From: a virus
Length of the DNA: 59,187 bases
IMG/VR virus record: IMGVR_UViG_3300031565_000029
Span: 1 to 59,187 of that record
Direction: 5' to 3' (one strand)
Made by a program: the position numbers and the translations under genes. Below are positions 20,487 to 27,763 of this stretch, one piece after another. Position 1 is the first letter of the stretch. The number at the start of each line of letters is the position of its first letter. The notes under the pieces are model-generated. The model was not told the origin of the DNA. It did no database searches and was given only the letters and a program-made list of their open reading frames with translations.

Positions 20487-20831
20487 ATGTCCCTCCTATT
20501 TGATGAAGAGGCATTCGAAGGATACGGGTTCGCCCTCTCTACCCCCAGCGTCTCCCCCACAACGGCGGGTGCAGGACAGGTTGAGCGCATCCGCGTGTAT
20601 AAGCGGACCCGGTTCCTCACACACCTATTGCTCATGGGGGCAATAGAGAAGCCGTTCGAGGAACAATTAATCATAGACGCCGACCCAGTTCACAGTTTCA
20701 ACGAGTGCATATACTTGGCAGCCATCCCCGTGAAGCCATTCACCGAGTCACTGTATCTTGCGGGGGCGGTTAACATTATGGAGTGGCTATACCCTAGTCT
20801 GGAGACAACGAAAGAAGTAAAGGAAAGTTAA
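20487..20831 (+). CDS. Hypothetical virion protein (114 aa)
   Basis: The ATG has a GGTGAAGCC ribosome binding site. A middle segment shows loose internal repeats (IEKPFEEQLIIDADP, VKPFTESLYLAGAV). No family was recognised; the context is the fibre cassette. Confidence 0.5.
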   Translation: MSLLFDEEAFEGYGFALSTPSVSPTTAGAGQVERIRVYKRTRFLTHLLLMGAIEKPFEEQLIIDADPVHSFNECIYLAAIPVKPFTESLYLAGAVNIMEWLYPSLETTKEVKES

Positions 20832-20834
20832 ACA

Positions 20835-21011
20835 ATGAGCGCGCCTTTAAGCAGAAACAACATAACCACATTCGGAGACCGGATACTATACCGAATGAGT
20901 CAAGTCTACCCAGCGGCAGCCGTCGACGCACCATGCCCGTGGAGTGAAAGCTGGGACGGCATCCTGGTGGTGCTTGAATACTACCTGACAAGGGGGTATA
21001 GGTTCACATGA
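20835..21011 (+). CDS. Short member of the RLLW family (58 aa)
   Basis: Its N-terminus (RNNITTFGDRILYRMSQVY) is a diverged copy of that in the genes at 21,008 (RENLVSLGTRLLWGMQQY) and 22,945. It overlaps the next gene as ATGA. It may be a truncated paralogue. Confidence 0.5.
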   Translation: MSAPLSRNNITTFGDRILYRMSQVYPAAAVDAPCPWSESWDGILVVLEYYLTRGYRFT

Positions 21012-21256
21012 CTTACCCTTGTGCAGTGCGTGAGAACCTCGTCAGCCTAGGAACCCGGTTGTTATGGGGGATGCAACAATACGGTAGCATCGAGAACTAT
21101 GAGATTGTGACAGGCGAGATCGCGGAGCCTACTACCGTGAGTAGAGGTGATGGTCACAGCGTTGCGGTGGAGTACAGTGACTTTACGCCTAACAGGATGG
21201 TTAAATGGATCAGAGGCTCAGGGGACACCAAGTGGTTTGGAGTTGAGTTGCTGTGA
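21008..21256 (+). CDS. RLLW-family virion protein (82 aa)
   Basis: The first 25 residues (VRENLVSLGTRLLWGMQQY) match the 22,945-23,538 protein, which is longer. The remainder is beta-rich and ends with KWFGVELL. Probably a capsid- or fibre-associated protein; function is unknown. Confidence 0.5.
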   Translation: MTYPCAVRENLVSLGTRLLWGMQQYGSIENYEIVTGEIAEPTTVSRGDGHSVAVEYSDFTPNRMVKWIRGSGDTKWFGVELL

Positions 21257-21492
21257 CTAAGTACCGTTACACGATGAAGATAACCGCTGAGAAGCTTGCT
21301 GACCTCATCGAATCCGCCATCGCTAGGCGACCTGATGAGATGGGTAAATCTGGGCTTCACACCTTCAGCTTCACCTTTAAGGATGCAGATGTATCCGCTT
21401 CGGAGCGTCAGGCGGCGTTGGATGCGCTTCCTGAGTGGCTGCGACTAGTCTACAGTTTTGAACGAACCGTAGTAAGCGACGAGGAGACGTAG
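21253..21492 (+). CDS. Hypothetical protein (79 aa)
   Basis: A GTG start overlaps the previous stop. A mixed alpha/beta fold is suggested (KLADLIESAIARR, then LHTFSFTFKDAD). No family was recognised. Confidence 0.45.
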   Translation: MTKYRYTMKITAEKLADLIESAIARRPDEMGKSGLHTFSFTFKDADVSASERQAALDALPEWLRLVYSFERTVVSDEET

Positions 21493-21495
21493 CCT

Positions 21496-22134
21496 TTGAG
21501 CGTTAAGGTTCATGAAGCGTACTCGATAGACAGTTTCCAAGACCGCCTTCTCTGGTGGGACGACTTCCTCGGTGATCAGTTGCAGGATGAGTGGGCGTTA
21601 ACTGTTGTCGGTACTGGGGCTGGGGCAGTCGTTGATGCTCAAACAGGTGGTGTATATAGGTTACGTGCTCCAACGAACGCTACGAATGATGTGGCTAGAA
21701 TAGATTGGGGTGGAGGTACACCAATCCGCAGTCTCTTAGCATCAAAGAAAGTCACTATGGAAGTAAGGGCAACGTTATCCTCTGTTGATGATGCCGAAGC
21801 ATGGTTGGCGTTGTGGTATGATGCTACACATATGATAAGGTTCCGTTTTGATGACAGTGCTGGGAATAATTGGCTCATAGAGACGGATGATGCAACTGGG
21901 CCAACATCCGCTGATAGCGGAATAGTAACAGATGTTTCTTATCATATTTTTCGCATTGAGTGTTTCCCGACGGGCGAGGTACACTTTTACATAGACAACA
22001 TTGAATGTGGGAACAGTCCAGTAACAACGGATATTCCATCGGAGTATCTTATGCCGTATCTTTACATAGAAACTCAAGCAGCGGCAGAAAAGCAACTAGA
22101 TATTGATTACTGTGTGGTGAGGCAGGAAATATGA
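21496..22134 (+). CDS. Concanavalin/LamG-like virion protein A (212 aa)
   Basis: It starts with TTG. The chain is beta-rich, with the pattern of a lectin-like jelly roll: KVTMEVRATLS, MIRFRFDD, YHIFRIECFPTGEVHFYID and a final IDYCVVRQ. It is a paralogue of the next gene (same start MSVK.HE and FLGDQ motif). A sugar-binding decoration or fibre function is likely. Confidence 0.6.
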   Translation: MSVKVHEAYSIDSFQDRLLWWDDFLGDQLQDEWALTVVGTGAGAVVDAQTGGVYRLRAPTNATNDVARIDWGGGTPIRSLLASKKVTMEVRATLSSVDDAEAWLALWYDATHMIRFRFDDSAGNNWLIETDDATGPTSADSGIVTDVSYHIFRIECFPTGEVHFYIDNIECGNSPVTTDIPSEYLMPYLYIETQAAAEKQLDIDYCVVRQEI

Positions 22135-22138
22135 CTTA

Positions 22139-22161
22139 TGATACTTTAGCTCAAAGGGTGA
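22139..22161 (+). promoter_or_regulatory. 23-bp dyad element, copy 27
   Basis: The halves are TGATACTT and AAGGGTGA. It ends 6 nt before the TTG at 22,168, and the GGGTGA is the likely ribosome binding site. Confidence 0.6.
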
Positions 22162-22167
22162 TAAAAG

Positions 22168-22797
22168 TTGAGTGTTAAGACTCATGAGCCGGTGTGCCTA
22201 GACTCGGCGATGGATAAGTTCTTCTGGGGCGACCACTTCCTCGGAGACCAAGTACAGGGTGAGTGGCGTGGGGCTGGTACAGGTAGTGTTGCTGTAGTTG
22301 ATGGACAGATAGGCGGAATAGCACGGATAACCACGGGGGCAGTGACAAATGACACTTATTATATTGATTGGAACAATAGTAGAATACTTCACGTAGATAA
22401 GAAAGTAACTATAGAGATAAGAGCTAAACTCGAAACCGCTTCAAATATTCAAATACAGTATAGACTTATGTTTGATGTAACTAATTTAATTTCGTTTTGG
22501 TTTAACTCGGGGGCGCACGCTAGTTATAGACTTTACGTGAGGGATGACGGTGCTACAACTAATGTGGATTCCGGCGTAGCGCCTGACACTGATTATCATG
22601 TGTTTCGTATAGAGGCTTTTCCAACCGGCGAGGTTCACTTTTATATAGATGGTGTAGAGTGTAGTAATAGTCCAGTTACTACCAATATTCCCGCTGATGC
22701 AGGAGATTACCTACAACCATATTTAGCTGTTACAACGTTAGAAGATGCCACAAAATATGTAGATTTTGACTACGTTGTGGTTCGCCAAGACCGCTGA
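22168..22797 (+). CDS. Concanavalin/LamG-like virion protein B (209 aa)
   Basis: It is a tandem duplicate of the previous protein with the same layout: FLGDQVQGEW, KVTIEIRAKLE, FRIEAFPTGEVHFYIDG and a final FDYVVVRQ. The two genes are each flanked by dyad elements on the right side, as if the unit gene plus element was duplicated. Likely a sugar-binding surface protein. Confidence 0.6.
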   Translation: MSVKTHEPVCLDSAMDKFFWGDHFLGDQVQGEWRGAGTGSVAVVDGQIGGIARITTGAVTNDTYYIDWNNSRILHVDKKVTIEIRAKLETASNIQIQYRLMFDVTNLISFWFNSGAHASYRLYVRDDGATTNVDSGVAPDTDYHVFRIEAFPTGEVHFYIDGVECSNSPVTTNIPADAGDYLQPYLAVTTLEDATKYVDFDYVVVRQDR

Positions 22798-22801
22798 GTT
22801 A

Positions 22802-22824
22802 TGATACTTCAAGATAAACAATGA
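22802..22824 (+). promoter_or_regulatory. 23-bp dyad element, copy 28
   Basis: The halves are TGATACTT and AACAATGA. The ATG of the 38-codon gene (22,821) lies in the right half. Confidence 0.65.
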
Positions 22825-22937
22825 CAACCCTAGACATCGTCCTCCCCGTCCTCGCATTCGCGTTACCGGTATATATCATCCCAGAACTGTTGATACGCCT
22901 AGGTTGGGTAAAGAGAACCAAGTCCAAGGAAATGTGA
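22821..22937 (+). CDS. Single-helix membrane peptide (38 aa)
   Basis: The frame encodes a short hydrophobic helix (IVLPVLAFALPVYIIPELLI) with a basic tail (KRTKSKEM). It is flanked by a dyad element and the next gene. It could be a minor membrane protein; size makes the call uncertain. Confidence 0.4.
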   Translation: MTTLDIVLPVLAFALPVYIIPELLIRLGWVKRTKSKEM

Positions 22938-22944
22938 AACCCAG

Positions 22945-23538
22945 ATGAGTTACACGGGTATAGTGCGAGAAAGTCTTGTCAGTCTAGGCGATCGCCTCCT
23001 ATGGGGCATGCAAACATATAAGGCAACCGAAGAAGGAGAAATACTTCTCTCCATAGAAGCCGAAGCCTTCGGAAGACCAGCGGCGAACACCCCCACCGTA
23101 GTAGACCAAGATAACCTCACCCTCTACAGTTTCACACTAAACACCGACTTCATGACCTACAAGTTTCCGGTTCCCTGGGAGTTAGTCTCCGGCGAAAACA
23201 TACAGATCAACGCCGTGTGGACAAACGACGGCGGCGTAGACGACAACGCAAAAGAAGTAAAAGTCCAGATAGACTACCAGACCGCAGCCGAAGGAGACCC
23301 GGTCTCAGGAAGCCACGCAAACAGCCCTAAAACACAGAACGACACATATACTAGCGCAAGTGGGTGGATAGGACACCACACAGACTTCATGACCATCGCA
23401 AACGCCGACTTTGTGGGGAAACTATGTATCTTCATGAAAATATCGTTCATCACCCCTGATGGAGTAGCCTTAACCTGTAAACCTCATCTACTAGGAATAT
23501 GCCTAAAATATATAGCACACAAGGTAAAAACAACATGA
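22945..23538 (+). CDS. RLLW-family virion protein, long form (197 aa)
   Basis: The N-terminus (VRESLVSLGDRLLWGMQTY) is shared with the 21,008 gene. The rest is a beta-sandwich-like domain (FTLNTDFMTYKFPVPWELVSGENIQINAVW) typical of virion decoration or carbohydrate-binding proteins. Function is inferred from context only. Confidence 0.5.
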   Translation: MSYTGIVRESLVSLGDRLLWGMQTYKATEEGEILLSIEAEAFGRPAANTPTVVDQDNLTLYSFTLNTDFMTYKFPVPWELVSGENIQINAVWTNDGGVDDNAKEVKVQIDYQTAAEGDPVSGSHANSPKTQNDTYTSASGWIGHHTDFMTIANADFVGKLCIFMKISFITPDGVALTCKPHLLGICLKYIAHKVKTT

Positions 23539-23840
23539 GTCGAAGAATCAAGGTAGACATAGGCACCCAGGACAGGGAGACAGCCGACCTCACCCGACGC
23601 CTCAAAGGAGTAGAACTCAACTACCGTTTCGGAATAATAGATAAGGTACGCGCCAAACAGATGAGCACAAGAATAATCGACGACCACTACCACACACTCC
23701 TCAGCCTCACACGGGGACGCCTCGGCTACAACCTGAAACGCAATGTATCCCTCACCCCCGAAGATAAGAGACGCCTCGACGGTTGGCGGGACCAAGCAAT
23801 ACGCGACTTCGAGGCAATAATAGATGACACACGCCAATAA
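23535..23840 (+). CDS. Basic helical protein before the minor head gene (101 aa)
   Basis: The ATG overlaps the preceding stop. The chain is helical and rich in Arg/Asp (RETADLTRRLKGVEL, RRLDGWRDQAIRDFEAII). It overlaps the Mu F-like gene by 17 nt, so a head-assembly partner is plausible. Confidence 0.5.
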   Translation: MSRRIKVDIGTQDRETADLTRRLKGVELNYRFGIIDKVRAKQMSTRIIDDHYHTLLSLTRGRLGYNLKRNVSLTPEDKRRLDGWRDQAIRDFEAIIDDTRQ

Positions 23841-24447
23841 CTGTACCTGCCCACACTGTAACAGCCTATACGAGAAACGGGCGACAAGCGACTACTGGCG
23901 AACCCCACAAGGCATCGCTAAACGTATAGAGATGCTTTCACAGAACTTCACCTATAAAGTAGTAAACAACAGCCTCATGTTCTACGGACAATCGGCGGGC
24001 ATCAACTATGTTCGATGGGTGACGATGGGAGACGAACGTGTATGTCCTATATGCGGTCCCTTGGAGGGACGTGTGTATCGGAAAGGGCAGTTCCTTCCCC
24101 CTTTGCCCGCCCATCAAAATTGTAGATGTAGGTTTGAATTAATACGAGTGCCTGAAGAAGTGCAACCTGAACTCGTACCCAAGATAACTGGCACAGGCTT
24201 CCTAGTAGATGCGCCTCAGTGGAGCGCGAACCTTTCTACCATCGCTAAGGCGGCGGCACTCATACTGTTATTCACCGTGGTTAACCGGGGTGAACGGGCG
24301 GCACGATACACTGAGCTACAGAGACTATTGATATTGCAGGGATATAACCGTGTAGAGGTGGAGGCTAGGAGCGACGAGGAACTAGAGTTCTGGTTACGCC
24401 GTGGCTTCAAGCAACGTAGAACCGGTAGACTTTACAAGAGAATCTAG
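23824..24447 (+). CDS. Mu F/SPP1 gp7-like minor head protein (207 aa)
   Basis: It carries the family's hallmark: GDERVCPICGPLEGRVY followed by LPPLPAHQNCRCRF (about residues 70-103). An extra CPHC sits near the N-terminus. These proteins attach to the portal inside the procapsid and are ejected or assist DNA entry. At 207 residues it is shorter than many relatives. Confidence 0.8.
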   Translation: MTHANNCTCPHCNSLYEKRATSDYWRTPQGIAKRIEMLSQNFTYKVVNNSLMFYGQSAGINYVRWVTMGDERVCPICGPLEGRVYRKGQFLPPLPAHQNCRCRFELIRVPEEVQPELVPKITGTGFLVDAPQWSANLSTIAKAAALILLFTVVNRGERAARYTELQRLLILQGYNRVEVEARSDEELEFWLRRGFKQRRTGRLYKRI

Positions 24448-24463
24448 GTTGTAGATAGAAGGA

Positions 24464-24742
24464 ATGATTAACATGGATTCAATAGAAAACGCCCAAAACG
24501 TAGCTATAATAAAAGAAAAACTGAATAGTTTAGATGACCGAGTCACAGAACTCGCCGGAAACTATAATGCGTTAAGCAAAAGTTTCTTCGTACTCAACGA
24601 GTGCCACCACCAGATAAACATAGATAACGCGACGCTGAGAGCCGAACTGAAGACAGTGAAAACGATCATTATGTGGGTTGTCTCACCCTCCGCAGTGTTC
24701 GTGTTTATAATTCAATTAGCAAAACTATGTGGGATGATATAA
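24464..24742 (+). CDS. Coiled-coil plus C-terminal membrane helix, holin/XhlA-like (92 aa)
   Basis: Residues about 10-65 are a coiled coil (AIIKEKLNSLDDRVTELAGNYNAL), then a hydrophobic segment (IIMWVVSPSAVFVFIIQLA). This layout matches haemolysin XhlA-type or tail-anchored phage proteins linked to lysis. There is no lysin next door, so the role is uncertain. Confidence 0.5.
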   Translation: MINMDSIENAQNVAIIKEKLNSLDDRVTELAGNYNALSKSFFVLNECHHQINIDNATLRAELKTVKTIIMWVVSPSAVFVFIIQLAKLCGMI

Positions 24743-25233
24743 TGACAAGATGTGAATTCCTGATCTACGAACAGTCTAAAAGCTGTTCCGGCTGCACTGG
24801 CTGGTTCTGTGTCGTCAAAGGACGGAAGAAGAAGGTTGGCGACGCCGCCATCTGTAATGATGAGGAACTGTGGAGCGAATGCACCCGCTACCTACAGGTC
24901 TACCCCAAACCACCCGACCTGGAGATTGAACCAATCGTAGAGTTCTCATCCACCGAAACCTTTGACGAACCCCTTTATCTGGAGGATGTGTTGCTGGAAG
25001 ACGAGATCACGGACATCCCCAAACCGACTCCACCGAAACCAAAACCCCTACTACAAACATGTCTCTACCTTGGGCCTCCACCCCCCGGCGTACACACCTG
25101 TTGTGGACTATACTGCTACGCTGAGAATATATCGGTAAGAACAGGGACCACATGCACAAGCCGCCCTTCATGGCTGGAATGTATCAAACGGTTAAGAGCC
25201 GTAAAACGAGGTGTACCATATGCCGTGGGATGA
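24742..25233 (+). CDS. Cys-rich duplicated-domain protein (163 aa)
   Basis: The ATG overlaps the previous stop as TAATG. Two cysteine domains, residues about 3-48 and 112-155, share spacing and endings (ICNDEELWSECTRYL and TCTSRPSWLECIKRL) and are linked by a Pro/Glu-rich stretch. Together they contain 14 cysteines, enough for several disulfides or metal sites. No family was recognised; it precedes the protease-scaffold gene. Confidence 0.55.
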   Translation: MTRCEFLIYEQSKSCSGCTGWFCVVKGRKKKVGDAAICNDEELWSECTRYLQVYPKPPDLEIEPIVEFSSTETFDEPLYLEDVLLEDEITDIPKPTPPKPKPLLQTCLYLGPPPPGVHTCCGLYCYAENISVRTGTTCTSRPSWLECIKRLRAVKRGVPYAVG

Positions 25234-27169
25234 AACCGACCAGTATATACGAAGTGGGCACCGGACGCCCGGGTCAACATGCCGCACCATCACCATCAGT
25301 GATGATCAGGGAATAAAAGCCATTTACTGTAAGTATGGTGCCACATGGGGTATACAGAGTTACCTATTCAGTAAGGCGAAAGGCTGGAACATGAGTAAAG
25401 CAAAGTCATGGTTCAGCAGTCACAAGGAAACCATAGTGGGCACTGAGAAACTGAACCCTAACTCACACACCGACTTCATCCAGTTCTATAACGATTTCAT
25501 AAACCTCTACGACGAAGAACTAGGTGACAAAAAATACTATGCCTTCCTCAAAGCCTACGGACTAGACGAAACAAAGAGTTATGCAAGTCAATTGACACGA
25601 GAATGCCTAAACGGTGTATGTGAAGCATTCCAATGGACCAAACCACTCATACAATACATCCGTGACGACAAGGACGCTAAATATTATAAGGTTCGAGCAT
25701 TAACCGCGTCACTAAGCGCAAACAAAAATGATTATCGTGATCTCGTTGAATTAGAAAAGTCTGCGCGAACAATGGCGGGGGCAGTAATTAATATCAACCA
25801 CGACCATTCACGGACTCTTCCTCATCCAGATAATAAAGTTGTTTGGGCAGAATACGAAGACAAAGCAGTTGAAGCAGTAATAAAAATACACAACAACCAG
25901 AAAGACATCCAAGATAAACTAGATAATGGAGAGATCGTCAATCCAAGTATTGAAGGCGATCCACTAGGAGGATATACGACGCCAGAAGGCACTAAAGTTC
26001 CAGTATGGTATAACTTCACCGCCCTCGCCCTCCTAGAGAAAGACAAAACACTCCCAGGGGTTCCGTCAACCTACGGCTTCGAGCCGCTATTCCTGAACGA
26101 ATCCCTAGGCCGAAGCCTTGTAGAATCCTTGAGTATGGAGAAAGATAAAACTAAGGAAAAAACAATGACAACCCCAGAAAAGGTTGATCTCGAAGCAACA
26201 AAACAATTAAAAGAATATACCGGAATACAGGGCATGGACGTTTGTGGACAATGCAAGTTCTACGAAGAACTAACTAACACCACAACCCAAGCATCCGCCG
26301 CCCCCGGGAGCGACGGCACAGTCACACACAGCGCAGGAGCCGTCGGCCCCGGCGTAGGAAAATGCAGCGTAACAGGCGGATACATCCGTAAAGCTGACTC
26401 AGTATGTACAGACGGTAGACCAAGAGATCGACCAACAGATCTAGATAGGACGATTGAAATGAAGGAAATAGAATTAGAAGCCAAAAACATGGTGTTGGGC
26501 CAAAAAGTAGTTGACCTCGAAAACCAGGTGCTTCTTGAGAAACAGCAAACACGAGCCGCAACCGAAGGCAAACTCGCCGCTATGAATGAAAGCCTAGCCA
26601 AAGATGAACTCAACAAACGACAGCAACTCGACATCGCTGAGAGTCAGGCTAAAGTTGCTACAATGACTGAGCGACTGGAAAAGGAAGACCTAGCTAACCG
26701 GAAACTAAGCAACGAAAACGCCCACTTCAAAGTGAAGTCCGAGGCTCTCGAAGAAGACATGAAACTCTTCAAAGAAAGATTGGATCGCCTACAAATCGAA
26801 TTAACTGAACAGAAAACCCTCGTAACCCGTCTAACAGAAAACCTTAAACGCGCCACCACTAAAGCCAACGACGAATCCGCCCTCCGCGCTCAAGCAGTAC
26901 AGCGGGCCATCGACGCAGAGAACAATTCGGCTGAGATACAAGGCGAAAATGCGTTATACATAGAACAACTCTCCGGCAAGAGCCAGGAAATCTATGACAG
27001 CACCAAAGCACGAAGTGAAGGCGCAAAACGCGAGATGAAGCTCCAAGAGGATCTAAGAGCACAACGCGAACGATACGACAAACTAACAGAAGAGTACCGC
27101 GAACTGAAACGCCTATACAACGAACTACTAGCGGGCCGGAAGAAAATCAAGGTCCAAGTGAAGGTGTAG
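25220..27169 (+). CDS. Prohead protease-like / scaffold fusion (649 aa)
   Basis: The ATG at 25,220 has a GAGGTG ribosome binding site; a GTG at 25,211 is possible. The N-terminal part has a DDQGIKAIYCKYGATWGIQSY-like segment often seen in uncharacterised head-gene proteins and then a region with VININHDHSR (about 190-198) and IVNPSIEGDPLGG that resembles prohead maturation proteases. Residues about 340-395 carry four cysteines. From about 405 to the end is one long coiled coil, as in scaffolds. It should guide capsid assembly and then process itself and the capsid protein. Confidence 0.6.
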   Translation: MPWDETDQYIRSGHRTPGSTCRTITISDDQGIKAIYCKYGATWGIQSYLFSKAKGWNMSKAKSWFSSHKETIVGTEKLNPNSHTDFIQFYNDFINLYDEELGDKKYYAFLKAYGLDETKSYASQLTRECLNGVCEAFQWTKPLIQYIRDDKDAKYYKVRALTASLSANKNDYRDLVELEKSARTMAGAVININHDHSRTLPHPDNKVVWAEYEDKAVEAVIKIHNNQKDIQDKLDNGEIVNPSIEGDPLGGYTTPEGTKVPVWYNFTALALLEKDKTLPGVPSTYGFEPLFLNESLGRSLVESLSMEKDKTKEKTMTTPEKVDLEATKQLKEYTGIQGMDVCGQCKFYEELTNTTTQASAAPGSDGTVTHSAGAVGPGVGKCSVTGGYIRKADSVCTDGRPRDRPTDLDRTIEMKEIELEAKNMVLGQKVVDLENQVLLEKQQTRAATEGKLAAMNESLAKDELNKRQQLDIAESQAKVATMTERLEKEDLANRKLSNENAHFKVKSEALEEDMKLFKERLDRLQIELTEQKTLVTRLTENLKRATTKANDESALRAQAVQRAIDAENNSAEIQGENALYIEQLSGKSQEIYDSTKARSEGAKREMKLQEDLRAQRERYDKLTEEYRELKRLYNELLAGRKKIKVQVKV

Positions 27170-27179
27170 GTGACACAGG

Positions 27180-27593
27180 ATGGCAGCAAACTATCCCGTT
27201 GAGGGACTCATCGGACGCATAAGCTTCGGTGGAGCCGTCGTCGGACATCTACTCGGCGTAGAGTTAAGTGGAGACCGGAACACCACACAGTACCGTGCCA
27301 TGGGCACCTACGCAACCACAAGCATCCTCAAAGGACGAAGAAACTTTGAGGGAAGCGCAAAGAAAGCCTTTATTTGTGGCGACTTCCTAACACTCTTCCT
27401 GAACGACTGCACCGAGTACCAAGGCAGCTTCTTCCCACGATACGGCGTATGTGTCGGCGGAATCACCGCCTGTGGCACCATCGCAGGGACACTGGTCTTC
27501 AAAAGCTGGCGTCTCACCGGATGGGAAGCAGAAGCCGAGGCCGCGAAGATCGAGGAAATCACCTTCGACATCTATAATATAACCCAACCCTAA
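27180..27593 (+). CDS. Tube/decoration-like protein, shares a domain with a distal tail protein (137 aa)
   Basis: Residues 6-135 align along their whole length with the N-terminal half of the 54,838 protein: VEGLIGRISFGG/IEGLVGAFSVGG, KKAFICGDFLTLF/RKAFICGDFLTLF and EAAKIEEITFDIYN/EAAKIEEIEFDLYN. It is beta-rich, like tail-tube or capsid-decoration proteins. It sits just before the capsid gene, so either use is possible. Confidence 0.55.
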   Translation: MAANYPVEGLIGRISFGGAVVGHLLGVELSGDRNTTQYRAMGTYATTSILKGRRNFEGSAKKAFICGDFLTLFLNDCTEYQGSFFPRYGVCVGGITACGTIAGTLVFKSWRLTGWEAEAEAAKIEEITFDIYNITQP

Positions 27594-27597
27594 CCCT

Positions 27598-27614
27598 CCC
27601 CGACTTTTTAGGGG
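27598..27614 (+). terminator. Short hairpin with T-run after 27,593
   Basis: CCCC at 27,598-27,601 pairs with GGGG at 27,611-27,614 around a loop containing T5. It may end the head-operon transcript, but the stem is short. Confidence 0.3.
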
Positions 27615-27632
27615 CTAGACTGTAGACTCATT

Positions 27633-27656
27633 ATCACCAACTAGATAGTAGGTGAT
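27633..27656 (+). promoter_or_regulatory. Hairpin that would hide a ribosome binding site upstream of the capsid gene
   Basis: ATCACC at 27,633-27,638 is an exact inverted match to GGTGAT at 27,651-27,656. The GGTGAT would be the ribosome binding site of a 33-codon frame starting at 27,662. Confidence 0.4.
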
Positions 27657-27661
27657 CCTTG

Positions 27662-27763
27662 ATGGTGACCTCAAGGCTAAACATTATGGTACACCGGCGG
27701 ACTAGAATCGGGCATGTCGCCGCTAAACTACGCCCAAATAAAAAAGGTGACAAAATTGTCTAA
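27662..27763 (+). CDS. Possible basic leader peptide overlapping the capsid start (33 aa)
   Basis: An ATG with GGTGAT 5 nt upstream encodes MVTSRLNIMVHRRTRIGH and continues to a TAA at 27,761-27,763. The stop overlaps the likely TTG start of the capsid gene at 27,756 by 8 nt. It is strongly basic. It could be a small real gene or a translation-coupling leader; there is no homology evidence. Confidence 0.3.
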   Translation: MVTSRLNIMVHRRTRIGHVAAKLRPNKKGDKIV

